A DNA stretch of 64,000 nt from a virus: IMG/VR virus record IMGVR_UViG_3300044714_000124, positions 1 to 64,000 of that record; one strand, given 5' to 3'. A model generated the notes under the pieces. It worked only from the letters and a program-made list of their open reading frames with translations. It was not told the DNA's origin and did not search any database. This document shows, in pieces, positions 1 through 8,312 of this stretch. How positions within the stretch are numbered: position 1 is the first letter of the stretch; every line of letters starts with the position of its first letter. Made by a program: the position numbers and the translations under genes.

Positions 1-88
1 CGCCCCGGCGCCCCCGCCTCCCGGCAAGTATATATTCAACCCGAAAACCAATCGCCTTGAACCGGTAACGGTGGCGGCTGGGCCATGA
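1..88 (+). CDS. 3' end of a virion-type protein (partial)
   Basis: The window opens inside a gene. An open frame from base 2 gives 28 codons and stops with TGA at 86-88. The visible tail is proline-rich and then reads GKYIFNPKTNRLEPV, a kind of short C-terminal tail seen in phage structural proteins. It lies just upstream of the large polyvalent protein on the same strand. The function cannot be judged from 28 residues. Confidence 0.55.
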   Translation, partial: APAPPPPGKYIFNPKTNRLEPVTVAAGP

Positions 89-97
89 GGGTGAATA

Positions 98-124
98 CCC
101 GGCTCGCCGGGAAGGCAGCGAGAT
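98..124 (+). repeat. Solitary truncated CRISPR-family repeat
   Basis: This 27-base element has the CCCGGCTCGCCGGG hairpin and the 3' end AAGGCAGCGAGAT. It matches the last 27 positions of the 36-nt repeat of the arrays further right, with an A-to-C change shared with the repeat at 4819-4854. The 5' nine bases (GTGTTGCGG) are absent. It begins nine bases after a stop codon and no second repeat follows before the next gene. It may be the remnant of a mini-array or a single-guide unit. Confidence 0.8.
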
Positions 125-167
125 GGTGCAAACACCGGCGAATAATTGATGAAAATGGTGCCTTGCT

Positions 168-3100
168 ATGACAATCGACGTACAGGGTCCTGACGGCTCT
201 TCGTTCAGTTTTCCTGACGAAACCGCTCAGGACACGATTACCGGCGCGTTGGCGTCCCATTACGGAGCGGCAACGCCAGCGCCGTCAGCCCCTCCTCGCA
301 CCAGCATGTTCGGCTCGCCTCTTCCGCCCCGCCCGCAATACGGCTCCTACATGGAGAATCTGCAAGCCGACTGGAAAGCCGCAAACGACATGCTCGCCAA
401 AGGCGAGCAAGAGGCTTTTCCGGCCAAACCGGCTCAAACATGGGGGGAACAGGCAGCGCGGCCGTTCAAGGCGGCTGAAGGGCTCTATCACTCGGCCGCG
501 GCGACCTTGGCGGGCGCGGCTTCGCCGCTTACGGCGGCGTGGAACCGCTATGGTGCGCCCGCGCAGGAGTATGTAACGGGTATCCCGTCAGAGAAGTTTT
601 TGGGGGCGTCAGGGGCTGCGTTGCCTGGGAAGGCTTTTGGCGCTTTGCAGGGGTTTGGCGGATTGGAGGTTGGCGCAGCGGCTCGCAGCGCTAATCCTTT
701 GGGGCCTCGAACGCTAGGACAAGGCGAAGCTCTTGGCGCGGCCAGTGCCGCGCGCAATGCGCCCGTCGTCGATATGGGGGCGCTCGAACGGGAAATAACG
801 CCGTCGGCTTCACCCGTCGATATGGAGGCGCTGGCGCGGGAGATGGCGGCGCCGGCGGGTGCCGCGGCCGGCCCGTTGGAGGCGCCGGTCGCTGTTCCGC
901 GCGCCGGCACCGACATTGAACTTCTACCGCCGGAAACGCCCCATGAGACGCCCGTGGGCGGCTATCGCGGCAGTGTCGGGGCGGCGGCAGCGCCGCGTGA
1001 TCCGCTGGCCGATTATTCGGCTGCGGCGGTCAACAAGGCGCGCGAAGCGCTGGCGGAAAACGGTCTCGATAATCCGAATATGTTGGAGCAAAGGTTCGAC
1101 GAACAGTCAGTCCATCATACCTTCGGCGAGTTGGCGCCCGGCCTTGAAAGCAAGATGGCGGGCATCGCCGCGGCCGATACCGGCAACGCGCGCAACACCA
1201 TCATTCAGAGTCTCCAACAGCGGGCATCAGAAGCGCCGCAACGTATGGCGGCGGCTTTTGATCGGGCATTCGGAGAATCGCAGAACCGGGCGGAACTGCA
1301 ACGCTCGATCGAGATTGAGCGGGCCAAGACCGCCTCGCCGTTCTGGCGAACCTTTACGCGCACGGGAGTAACGCCGACTGAGGAAATCCGTGCGGTGCTG
1401 CCGCGGCTTGATGCCGCCGGAGCGCTCAAGGCGGCGAACAAGGCGATGCGTGAGGAAGGGTTGCCGGCGCAACAGGGATTTACGCGCGAGGTACTTGAAA
1501 ACATCGGCGAGCGCGAGCCTGAATTTGAGAATGTTCAAGAGCTCGAGCATGTGCCGACGGCCGCAGCATTTCAATATGCCAAAGAGCATTTGGACAGACT
1601 GATTGATCAAAGCCTCGCCGAGCCCGGCGGTGCCAAGGCGGCGCGCCGTTATACCCAACTCAAGAATGATCTGGTGGGAGCCCTCGACAATCATCCTGAT
1701 CCGAATGTCGCCGGCGTCTGGCAGGCGGCCCGCAGGGCGTGGCAGGAACCGACGGAATTGTTGGAGTCGCAAAATCTCGGCCGGCGCCTGCTGACCAATC
1801 ATATCGATCGCGAGGATGTGCCGTTCCTGACGCAAGGATGGTCTCCTCAGCGCATGGAAAACCTCAACATTGGCTTGCGTAAATACCTTGAAGGTCTGGA
1901 GCGCAGCAACCGCAGTCCGGTTCGCACCGGCAATAAGTTGATGGATGCAGTCCTGGCGCCCGGCAATCAGGATAAGATTCGCGCCGTCATCGGCGACGAC
2001 AAGGCCGAAGAATTGATCCGCGCTATCGAGCACGAAGAATCGATGCACGGTACGCCGAACCGTGTCTATGGCAATTCGGCGACCGCGAGCCGGCAGACCG
2101 CAAAGCAGGAATGGATGCCCCAACTAGGCGGTATGGAAAAGGTGACGCTGGGGCAGATTGGGCATGCGGTGCGTCATCCGATTGCGGCGAGCGCAGAGGC
2201 TGGTGTCGGTGCGGTGATGAAAAGCCGCGCGGCGAAGCGCGAAGTGGAGTTGGCAAATCTGCGCGATGAGATGGCGCGGATGTTTATTACGCAAGGCGAG
2301 GAAAAGAAACGCTTGGCGCGAGCCCTGATTGGCGCCGAAGAGCCCACGCCGCCCGCGTGGAGCCCGCCCAGCACTCCGGCAGCGGCGTCGGCTCCTGCGG
2401 CAGCATCGGCGGCGACAGCGCGTCCAGCGCGTCCTGTGGCGCCCCGCGAACCGGGGTGGATGCCGGTATCTCCGGCCGAGGCGGCAAACTTGCAACGCCG
2501 CGGCGTGACGCCGCGCGACCTCGCAGGAGCGACCAAAGCCCCAAGCTCACCGAAGAGCCCCGCGATACCGGCTGCCGCAATGCCTGCCGCTCCTACGAGC
2601 GCGGCGAAGGCGTCGGCCGCGCCGCTGCCGCAAGAGGCGCTCAACTTCGCCCGCCAGGCGATGAAATCCCAACAGGGCACCCAAGGCGAGGTTCATCTGT
2701 TGCAATTTCTCGGCCGGCGCGGTGGTCTTAACATCGACGATCCTCTTGCCGGAGATGTAAGGGGAATCTTCGGCGGCCAGAATCCCACGGTCGGCAACCA
2801 AAAGCTCTTGCGGAAGGGCGGTCGTCCGATCGATGAATCGCGCGAGGCCGCCAATGAGGCGGGTTATCTCGGGCCGTTCAACGGCGGGGAGCACCCGCTG
2901 CTCGACGCGCTCGAAGCGCATAATCGCGGGCAAAAGGTCTATCCGCAGGGTATAACGGTCGGGCGCCGCGTCAACACCGAAGAGGAAGCTTGGCGCCGGC
3001 AGGGAGTCGAGGACGAAATAAAAGCGCATTTTGCGCGGGAAGATGAACCGCTGCCGTCCCCGGCGCTACTAAACCGCATGGTGGACCTGGCGCATGAGAA

Positions 3101-4082
3101 CAATCTGACGCCATTCGAAGCCCGCGAACGCGCAGAGATGGAAGATTATCATGCTGGACAGAACCAGGCCCGACCATCCGCAGGGGCCTCGCAAGGAAAC
3201 CTCGCTGCTCACGGCGCAACAGCATCGTCATCTCGCGTTCCTGCTGGGCAAGGCAAAGGGCAATCCTCGGGCGTTGGCGAAGGCGCGGGTGCACCTGTCT
3301 CTCGCGAAGTATATCGAGAGGCACGCGATCCTGCGCAGGTCCTAGCGCTCAAGCAGAGGTCCGACATGGCGCTTGCCGATCGGCTCGGCGTCACGGATCG
3401 CATTCGCAAGGAAGCGCTTGCCGGCAAGAGCGACGTGGAAATATCGGCCCTCATAGGGGGCAAGCTGCCTCCCGATCAGGTGCGGGGCGTGCGCGAGCAT
3501 CTTGGTATTGAGGCGATCAGTCCGCTGATGGCGCCGGGGGAAGAGATACCGTTTCGGCGTGGGGGGCGGGTTGGTCGCGCCCACGGCGGCCGCGTCAACG
3601 CCGCCAACATCGATTCAGCACCCTCGGAAGCTCAAAAGAAAGCCGGCAATTACGCCAAGGACCACGTAAGGGTCCACGGACTCGACCTGACGATCGAGAA
3701 CGCCAGGGGCTCTTTCCGCAGCGGTATCGGTCGAGACGGCAAGCCGTGGAAAGTTCGCCTCCCGGCGCATTATGGATATTTCAAGCGGTCCGAAGGCAAA
3801 GATGGCGATCACGTAGACGTGTACCTCGGCCCTCATATCCGTTCGCCGCATGTGTTCGTGATCGACCAGATTGACGCCGATTCCGGCAAGTTCGACGAAC
3901 ACAAGGTCATGATGGGATTCGCCAGCATGGCGCAAGCGCTCAATGTGTATCACAAGGCTTTCAATGACGGGCGTGCCGGCGAACGGTTCGGGCACGTCAC
4001 GGAGATGACGATTGAGCAGTTCAAGGAATGGTTGGGCGACGGCAATACGAAGAAGCCGCTGCGGTTCAAGGCGGCGGCTTAG
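168..4082 (+). CDS. Polyvalent virion protein with C-terminal InPase-like domain
   Basis: A 1304-residue protein. The first 35 residues (IDVQGPDGSSFSFPDETAQD) are of a type found at the start of phage internal or ejected proteins. The middle is alanine- and proline-rich with helical stretches and low-complexity linkers (about residues 720-860). Around 1125-1145 there is a GGRVGRAHGGRV segment like those in other proteins here (28073, 45884). The last 155 residues (NYAKDHVRVHGLDLTIENA, then KDGDHVDVYLGPH and FDEHKVMMGF) match the inorganic-pyrophosphatase-like (InPase) domain of phage polyvalent proteins. By family it is probably packaged and delivered with the DNA. No strong ribosome-binding site is seen upstream of the ATG. 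Confidence 0.8.
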   Translation: MTIDVQGPDGSSFSFPDETAQDTITGALASHYGAATPAPSAPPRTSMFGSPLPPRPQYGSYMENLQADWKAANDMLAKGEQEAFPAKPAQTWGEQAARPFKAAEGLYHSAAATLAGAASPLTAAWNRYGAPAQEYVTGIPSEKFLGASGAALPGKAFGALQGFGGLEVGAAARSANPLGPRTLGQGEALGAASAARNAPVVDMGALEREITPSASPVDMEALAREMAAPAGAAAGPLEAPVAVPRAGTDIELLPPETPHETPVGGYRGSVGAAAAPRDPLADYSAAAVNKAREALAENGLDNPNMLEQRFDEQSVHHTFGELAPGLESKMAGIAAADTGNARNTIIQSLQQRASEAPQRMAAAFDRAFGESQNRAELQRSIEIERAKTASPFWRTFTRTGVTPTEEIRAVLPRLDAAGALKAANKAMREEGLPAQQGFTREVLENIGEREPEFENVQELEHVPTAAAFQYAKEHLDRLIDQSLAEPGGAKAARRYTQLKNDLVGALDNHPDPNVAGVWQAARRAWQEPTELLESQNLGRRLLTNHIDREDVPFLTQGWSPQRMENLNIGLRKYLEGLERSNRSPVRTGNKLMDAVLAPGNQDKIRAVIGDDKAEELIRAIEHEESMHGTPNRVYGNSATASRQTAKQEWMPQLGGMEKVTLGQIGHAVRHPIAASAEAGVGAVMKSRAAKREVELANLRDEMARMFITQGEEKKRLARALIGAEEPTPPAWSPPSTPAAASAPAAASAATARPARPVAPREPGWMPVSPAEAANLQRRGVTPRDLAGATKAPSSPKSPAIPAAAMPAAPTSAAKASAAPLPQEALNFARQAMKSQQGTQGEVHLLQFLGRRGGLNIDDPLAGDVRGIFGGQNPTVGNQKLLRKGGRPIDESREAANEAGYLGPFNGGEHPLLDALEAHNRGQKVYPQGITVGRRVNTEEEAWRRQGVEDEIKAHFAREDEPLPSPALLNRMVDLAHENNLTPFEARERAEMEDYHAGQNQARPSAGASQGNLAAHGATASSSRVPAGQGKGQSSGVGEGAGAPVSREVYREARDPAQVLALKQRSDMALADRLGVTDRIRKEALAGKSDVEISALIGGKLPPDQVRGVREHLGIEAISPLMAPGEEIPFRRGGRVGRAHGGRVNAANIDSAPSEAQKKAGNYAKDHVRVHGLDLTIENARGSFRSGIGRDGKPWKVRLPAHYGYFKRSEGKDGDHVDVYLGPHIRSPHVFVIDQIDADSGKFDEHKVMMGFASMAQALNVYHKAFNDGRAGERFGHVTEMTIEQFKEWLGDGNTKKPLRFKAAA

Positions 4083-4305
4083 CCGTGCCGTTGAGTTGAA
4101 TTTCAAGCAGGCGGTCGAGTTTCTCTTTCAATCTCTTATTTTCCGCCCGCAATCCGGCATTGTCGAACTGTAGTCTGGTGATCATCTCCGCGCGTTCGGC
4201 GGCGATGATGCGCAGCGCATTGCGCTGGGCAGTCTCGGTATCGTGGAGGCGGATGACGTTGAGGGCGGTTGGCGCCGATCTGTCTTTGATGTCAATGTGT
4301 TCCAT
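4066..4305 (-). CDS. Small coiled-coil protein
   Basis: A protein of 79 residues if translation starts at the ATG preceded by GAGG (a longer frame upstream has no such site). The C-terminal half (about residues 38-70) has a heptad-like pattern: ITRLQFDNAGLRAENKRLKE, a short leucine-zipper-like coiled coil. It is the last gene of the leftward operon, and its end overlaps the 3' end of the polyvalent protein on the other strand by 17 bases. No family is recognised; dimerisation or DNA binding is possible but not shown. Confidence 0.6.
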   Translation of the reverse strand: MEHIDIKDRSAPTALNVIRLHDTETAQRNALRIIAAERAEMITRLQFDNAGLRAENKRLKEKLDRLLEIQLNGTAKPPP

Positions 4306-4384
4306 CGTTTCCTCTTGTTCTTGACGGCGCTTTGTGTTCATCAACCGCGCTTAAAGCGCCGTGGGTGTCGTCGGTTTTCCACGT

Positions 4385-4405
4385 CCGATAATCTTCAATT
4401 ATCGG
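4385..4405 (-). other. Perfect 8-bp hairpin
   Basis: The arms CCGATAAT and ATTATCGG enclose a five-base loop. It lies between mini-array 4439-4537 and the small coiled-coil gene, in the leftward transcript. There is no following T tract, so it is not a clear terminator. It could be a processing or protein-binding site. Confidence 0.5.
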
Positions 4406-4438
4406 GCATAATACGCATGTTGCGTCAGATAGGGTTGA

Positions 4439-4537
4439 ATCTCGCTTCCGTCCCGGCGAGCCGGGTCGCAACACTGCACAGACTGCTTGCGACGCTTACG
4501 GCGTCAGCAATATCTCGCTTCCGTCCCGGCGAGCCGG
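4439..4537 (-). CRISPR. Mini-array: truncated repeat, one spacer, full repeat
   Basis: Read on the minus strand, a truncated repeat (4537-4512, no GTGTTGCGG) is followed by a 37-nt spacer (4511-4475) and a full 36-nt repeat (4474-4439). The full repeat differs from the array consensus only by GCGA for GCGG at the 5' part. The spacer holds a strong hairpin: GACGC-CGTAA-GCGTC, extended by TTGC/GCAA with one bulged T. The truncated repeat begins two bases after the stop codon of gene 4540-4794, so the element is probably transcribed with the operon. Confidence 0.85.
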
Positions 4538-4539
4538 TA

Positions 4540-4794
4540 TTACGGTAGTCCGCCATTCATCAGATTCAGCGCACGGACGATCATTTCCGCGTCGTCTTTG
4601 GCGTTGTTCAATGGCCGCTTGTCTTCATCGCTGTAGGAGCAACTGTCGTTGAAATCGTTGATCGTACATAGGCGCCGGTAGGTGTCTGGTCGGTGATCCC
4701 AGATTTCATAGCTGATCGATCCGTCTTCCTGATCATGACGTTCGACTACGTAGGGATGCGACGCTGAAAACTTTCTCTGTAGTGGTCGTGCCAT
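4540..4794 (-). CDS. Hypothetical protein, 84 residues
   Basis: The chosen start (MARPLQRKF) has a GGAG site about eight bases upstream; the longer open frame beyond it only reads through the repeats. The protein is polar with an acidic patch (CSYSDEDKRPLNNAKDDAE) and resembles no family I know. It is unusual in being enclosed by two CRISPR mini-arrays in its own orientation: one ends 24 bases before its start and the other begins 2 bases after its stop. Confidence 0.7.
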   Translation of the reverse strand: MARPLQRKFSASHPYVVERHDQEDGSISYEIWDHRPDTYRRLCTINDFNDSCSYSDEDKRPLNNAKDDAEMIVRALNLMNGGLP

Positions 4795-4818
4795 GTGAAT
4801 TCTCCGCAAGAACTGCGA

Positions 4819-4917
4819 ATCTCGCTGCCTCCCCGGCGAGCCGGGCCGCAACACCTCCATCAGCCCATGAAACAGACTGTCCATTCCTACCGATCTCGCT
4901 TCCGTCCCGGCGAGCCG
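4819..4917 (-). CRISPR. Mini-array: truncated repeat, one spacer, full repeat
   Basis: On the minus strand a truncated repeat (4917-4893) is followed by a 38-nt spacer (4892-4855) and a full 36-nt repeat (4854-4819). The full repeat has the GGGGAGG loop-flank type and a CAGCGAGAT 3' end, shared with the solitary copy at 98. A tiny 16-codon frame starting MEKSCCF ends just before the truncated repeat. The element fills the gap between the Sak4-like ATPase and the small gene that follows. Confidence 0.87.
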
Positions 4918-5023
4918 AGTCATTCAATGTTGGCCCGGCGCCGGTCGATGAAGCAACAAGATTTCTCCATCTTCCGGCACCGGGCCGTTTCCGCGCCCAA
5001 GGGGCGGGAGGGCGCGAAAAGTC

Positions 5024-6262
5024 TCACCATCCGGCTGCGCTGGGTTTCTCCGGCTTGGCAACGTCCCTTGGGCTGCGGCGGTCGAGGAAGGCGGGAACTC
5101 CATCGACCTCCGCATGATCGAGCGCCGGCCCACGCGGCGGTGTCGCCTGGATCGGGGGCGCCGAGTGCGTAGGAAGCTCGTCCATGCGATCCAGGGCGCC
5201 GCGCTCGTCTTTGATCATGGCAGCATGATAGCGCGACCATTGGCCTTCTAAAGTGAAGGTAAGAGTATCGTAGCCGTGGTGTAATTGATCAAGGGTCATG
5301 ACTGATTCCATCTCTTCCCACGGCGCCTTGAAGTGGGTGCGGATGAGCTCGGCGCGGCGCTTCTTGTCGGCGACCGACTGACCGCTGACGTGGATTGCCA
5401 GTAATTGCTCGATTTCGCCGAGTGCGATCTTGCGCTGCACCGGCTGCCAGTCGCGTTTTTCGGTCTTGAGAATATGTTCGCTGTCGGCGCCATGCTCCAC
5501 GCCGATGTGGGAACCCCCGATCGCCAGCAACTCGATGTGCGGCAGAAAATCCTTGAAATCGGGATTGTCGATTTCGTGGCCGTCAAGTCGCGTCGATCGG
5601 TCCTTCTGGACGATGGCGCGGTGAATGATCTTGTTGGTGCGCAGATCTTCGACCTGTTCCATGTACACTAACAGCGAGGGCTCAAACCCTGTTTCGCCTT
5701 CGGTCTTCATCTTGGTTCCGACTTTTTCGATGTGGCGTTTGCCCTGGTCGTCTTTGTAGTCGTCGAATTCGTAGCCGGCCCTGCCGCACATGATGATGTG
5801 AAGCTTGGAGTTGATGAAGCGATCGGTGAACTTTGCCCATCCATGTTCGCCTTTGAGATAGCCCCAATCTTCCATCTGCAAAAACGTGCGCTGTTTCTTG
5901 CGCATGTGAGCTTCGCACAACTCCCGCCACGGATGGGTGATCGAGTCAATGATGAGGATGGAGGCGCCGGCCTCGGCCTCGTTGAGAACCGCGAGAAGAT
6001 CGGCAAAGCTGCGTCGCTTGGCGGCGACGAACGGCACGTTCGCCTTGTGAAAGTCCTCGATCAGCCAGTCGCTCCCGGTCTCGGTGTCAAAAAAAGCGAC
6101 CGGTTTGTTGCGGCAGTCGAGGCCCTTGGATTGCATGTATTTGTAGAGGCCGATCGCGGTCTTGCCGGCGGTCTTGGTTTTGCCGGACCCCTGGAAGCCC
6201 AGGAGCCCCATTTTGAGGTAGGCCGAGGTAAACTTCGCGGGTTGCAGAAGTGAAAGTGTCAT
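5024..6262 (-). CDS. Sak4-like RecA-fold ATPase (AAA_24 type)
   Basis: A 412-residue P-loop ATPase with Walker A GFQGSGKT (residues 22-29) and Walker B SILIIDSIT (about 101-109). The order and the DTETGSDWLIEDF segment between them match the phage Sak4/AAA_24 group, single-strand annealing recombinases of the RecA superfamily that work with a single-stranded-DNA-binding protein. The C-terminal 120 residues are charged and then proline-rich. It heads the distal part of the leftward operon. I see no separate SSB or exonuclease in the window. The family assignment is good; the exact biochemical role is inferred. Confidence 0.8.
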   Translation of the reverse strand: MTLSLLQPAKFTSAYLKMGLLGFQGSGKTKTAGKTAIGLYKYMQSKGLDCRNKPVAFFDTETGSDWLIEDFHKANVPFVAAKRRSFADLLAVLNEAEAGASILIIDSITHPWRELCEAHMRKKQRTFLQMEDWGYLKGEHGWAKFTDRFINSKLHIIMCGRAGYEFDDYKDDQGKRHIEKVGTKMKTEGETGFEPSLLVYMEQVEDLRTNKIIHRAIVQKDRSTRLDGHEIDNPDFKDFLPHIELLAIGGSHIGVEHGADSEHILKTEKRDWQPVQRKIALGEIEQLLAIHVSGQSVADKKRRAELIRTHFKAPWEEMESVMTLDQLHHGYDTLTFTLEGQWSRYHAAMIKDERGALDRMDELPTHSAPPIQATPPRGPALDHAEVDGVPAFLDRRSPRDVAKPEKPSAAGW

Positions 6263-6292
6263 GTAAAGCCCCTTTGATTTGGTTGGTTGACG

Positions 6293-6376
6293 TCAGATCG
6301 GCGGACAGGCGATGCAGTAGATCGCGAGCCACACCGCAACGGCGATGGTCGCCGTGATGATCTCGGCGATCGTCAT
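6293..6376 (-). CDS. 27-residue single-pass membrane peptide
   Basis: The sequence MTIAEIITATIAVAVWLAI continues to YCIACPPI, a short hydrophobic helix and nothing else. Its ATG overlaps the stop of the preceding small gene (ATGA), which supports translational coupling. Such small membrane peptides are frequent in phage early operons. The function is unknown. Confidence 0.5.
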   Translation of the reverse strand: MTIAEIITATIAVAVWLAIYCIACPPI

Positions 6377-6519
6377 ATCTGCACAAACGCCACGGCGTCG
6401 GCCGACAGACAGCGCGAATGCTTGGCGTGGGATAGCGCCACGAGATTGAGGTAGCTGGCAACGACAAGCCCGCCGATGACGATCATGACGGCGGCGGCCG
6501 AGTAGGTTTTGATGATCAT
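6373..6519 (-). CDS. 48-residue single-pass membrane protein
   Basis: It starts at an ATG with an AAGGGG site close upstream. A hydrophobic segment (AAAVMIVIGGLVVASYLNLV, about residues 8-27) is followed by a short polar tail with one cysteine. It overlaps the next small gene by four bases. The N-terminus could be an uncleaved signal anchor. No family is recognised. Confidence 0.5.
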   Translation of the reverse strand: MIIKTYSAAAVMIVIGGLVVASYLNLVALSHAKHSRCLSADAVAFVQI

Positions 6520-6659
6520 GGTATGCCCCTTTGGCTGGTTGACGTTTCAACTATCCACCGAAACTCTTAATGCTTGGTTAATGCGATCAAAAGAAACTCC
6601 CCAGAAGCCCTGAGCTGGGAGGCCGGTAAGGCCCCTGGGGAGGCCGCGACCGCAGCGAG

Positions 6660-6698
6660 CCGGCGGGCGGGTACGTCGTTGGCTGGTTTGCCCGCCGG
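6660..6698 (-). other. Perfect 9-bp inverted repeat downstream of gene 6706-7032
   Basis: The arms CCGGCGGGC and GCCCGCCGG are separated by 21 bases, in a gap of about 190 bases in the leftward operon. The same gap also contains a GGCC-flanked hairpin near 6627-6643. There is no T tract, so a Rho-independent terminator is not established. No gene is supported in this gap. Confidence 0.4.
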
Positions 6699-6705
6699 GG
6701 GCGAC

Positions 6706-7032
6706 TTATGACGGTCGTGGTTTTCGAAACAATGCTGTAGCACTGTCTTTAATCCTGTCGAGGAAGCCTTTGTGGCCATATCGCGGAAGATCGTGTATTT
6801 TGCAGCGGAACAGGCGCTCGACGCGGCGTTGTGTTGCATCGTCGTAGTAGCCGGCATAATAGCCGATGTTCTCTCGTTCGATTGCTTCGGCTGTGTCACG
6901 AGCGCGGCCGAAACTCATATTGTGTGTGACGCATTTTTCGAAATAAGCGTCAGCCTCCGATTGATCGGTGATTTTCATCGCTGGGTCGTATTTTTGGCCT
7001 ATGGTGATGTCCTTCGAAAAACTCTCGCTCAT
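6706..7032 (-). CDS. Hypothetical protein, 108 residues
   Basis: A mostly helical polar protein (DTAEAIERENIGYYAGYYDD in the middle, basic C-terminus). An AAGGAAAGG stretch lies upstream of the ATG. It sits in the leftward early-type operon with similar small genes. No domain is recognised. Confidence 0.6.
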   Translation of the reverse strand: MSESFSKDITIGQKYDPAMKITDQSEADAYFEKCVTHNMSFGRARDTAEAIERENIGYYAGYYDDATQRRVERLFRCKIHDLPRYGHKGFLDRIKDSATALFRKPRPS

Positions 7033-7055
7033 ATGGTATCCTTTCCTTTTCGGTT

Positions 7056-7223
7056 TCAGTCCTGAAGCGGTCTTTGATCTTCAAAAGCGTCGATAGCGTT
7101 ACGCAAGAGGCTGATTTGCGCAGTTCCAACTTCGTGACCGTCTTCCATCAATCGACACACGAAATCAGATATTTTGCGCAAGTGGTCTATCTTGTTGATT
7201 GTTTTGTTTTCATACGCTGTCAT
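7056..7223 (-). CDS. Hypothetical protein, 55 residues
   Basis: The start chosen (MTAYENKTINKIDHL) has an AGGAG site seven bases upstream; the longer frame does not. The protein is helical and acidic towards the end. No domain is recognised. It is followed closely by gene 6706-7032 in the same operon. Confidence 0.55.
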   Translation of the reverse strand: MTAYENKTINKIDHLRKISDFVCRLMEDGHEVGTAQISLLRNAIDAFEDQRPLQD

Positions 7224-7316
7224 GTCAGGCTCCTGCTTTCTTGTTTTGAATAGGCGCTCGCGCAGCTTTAACCGGTGGCACAATTCCGCCGCGCGAGCGC
7301 CCGATCGGCCACAACG

Positions 7317-7766
7317 CTAGACCGGCGCGGCCGCAAGCGTATAGTAATCATGTTCGGCATGCTCGGGATCGGCGAGTTCCTCGGCAATGCGCTGCTCGAT
7401 ATAGGCGGTGTAGCGCTTGTCGAAAGCGTCGAGGATCAAGAGATAAAGCCGCTCGTCGCGGTCGGCATCAAGGTTGGCGAGCGTGGCGCGGTTCAAGGTG
7501 CCGAATTTGTAGTTCTCGCACTGAATTCGCAGATTGGTCACGTGCCAGTCGCCGGAGTGGTCGTATTCGACTTCCGCCCATCCATCGACCAGGAGAGCGC
7601 AAAGCGTCTCGCCCTTGTGTTGATAGGAGAACAGCGGCAACTCTTCGATCGGCAGTGAAAACCCGTAGGGATAAACGCCGGGCCAGCCATGTGCTGCCGA
7701 GGCCGGACTGATGGAGGTTGCGGGCGACGGTGAAACGAGTGTAAGGTGGGTGGTATCCTGAACCAT
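7317..7766 (-). CDS. Hypothetical protein, 149 residues
   Basis: After a serine- and proline-rich first 25 residues there is a compact, tryptophan- and tyrosine-containing region (LLVDGWAEVEYDHSGDWHV) and an acidic helical end. An AGGGG stretch precedes the ATG. It resembles small conserved phage early proteins that I cannot name. First clear gene of the main leftward series. Confidence 0.6.
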   Translation of the reverse strand: MVQDTTHLTLVSPSPATSISPASAAHGWPGVYPYGFSLPIEELPLFSYQHKGETLCALLVDGWAEVEYDHSGDWHVTNLRIQCENYKFGTLNRATLANLDADRDERLYLLILDAFDKRYTAYIEQRIAEELADPEHAEHDYYTLAAAPV

Positions 7767-7855
7767 GGTTAAGCCCCTAAGTGGTTTGGGTTGAGGCCGG
7801 ATGGGAGTTGCTGTGGGAAGGGCTCCCGTCCGGCTTGATCGGCTGGTCGCCGTTG

Positions 7856-7875
7856 ATGGCCTCTGGGGAGGCCAT
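7856..7875 (-). terminator. Hairpin after gene 7890-8162 (weak terminator candidate)
   Basis: ATGGCCTC and GAGGCCAT form a perfect 8-bp stem with a TGGG loop, 14 bases downstream of the stop of the cysteine-rich gene on the minus strand. There is no U tract on either side, so it might equally be an RNA-stability or regulatory hairpin. Confidence 0.4.
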
Positions 7876-7889
7876 GGGCTGCGATCAGG

Positions 7890-8162
7890 TTAGTTGCACG
7901 CGAATTGTCGGCCGTGGTTTTTGCCGCCGCAAGAGCATTCGCAGTTCATGCTTTTGCCGGTTGCTCCCATGCAACGAGCGTCGCATTCATGCTTCGAGGG
8001 GAATGCTTTATATTGAATGCGGCGCGTGACCTTGATCCATTTCTTGCCATCAGGGTCCCATCCCCACGTACCGCCGTTCAGGCCGGCGCCGCCGCGATGA
8101 TCGATGTTGGTCACTCGAATAACCCGATCTGCGACGTCGGCGAAGTATCGGATGTTTGCCAT
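7890..8162 (-). CDS. Cysteine-rich small protein, 90 residues
   Basis: The C-terminal third carries a dense cysteine/histidine cluster (HECDARCMGATGKSMNCECS, then C-GGKNH), which suggests a bound metal. The N-terminal half (YFADVADRVIRVTNIDH) looks beta-rich. It is transcribed leftward from the same intergenic region that serves the ribbon-helix-helix gene to the right, and a promoter-like pair TTGCGG, 16 bases, TATGGT lies upstream on its strand. No named family. Confidence 0.65.
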   Translation of the reverse strand: MANIRYFADVADRVIRVTNIDHRGGAGLNGGTWGWDPDGKKWIKVTRRIQYKAFPSKHECDARCMGATGKSMNCECSCGGKNHGRQFACN

Positions 8163-8198
8163 TTCCGTGTTCCCCGTTTCGATGACCAGACCATATCA

Positions 8199-8283
8199 CA
8201 AGTGTAACACACCGCAACACACTTTTCAGCATAGCTGATCCGCGTAAGGTGCAACACACTTATCGGAAAGTGTGTTGCACTTG
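8199..8283. promoter_or_regulatory. Divergent operator region with repeated GCAACACACTT sites
   Basis: Between the divergent genes at 8162 and 8313 there are four related sites: AAGTGTAACACAC near 8201, GCAACACACTTTT at 8214, and a near-perfect operator made of GTGCAACACACTT (8249-8261) and AAGTGTGTTGCAC (8268-8280) around a six-base centre, a 13-bp inverted repeat. This is the layout expected for autoregulation by the adjacent ribbon-helix-helix protein. The leftward promoter candidate (TTGCGG...TATGGT) lies within the sites. The minus-strand copy at 8220-8212 contains GTGTTGCGG, the same nine bases that open the CRISPR repeats. Confidence 0.7.
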
Positions 8284-8312
8284 TCGGTGTGTATGTGCTA
8301 GGGACCCGCCCC

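Noticed and set aside
168-4082. Many open frames on both strands overlapping the large protein, up to about 300 residues
   Set aside because: Shadow frames of a GC-rich gene: arginine- and serine-rich, no start sites, and none match a family.
7767-7889. A small gene in the gap upstream of 7317-7766
   Set aside because: No start with a ribosome-binding site; the gap holds a hairpin and the leader for the leftward gene.
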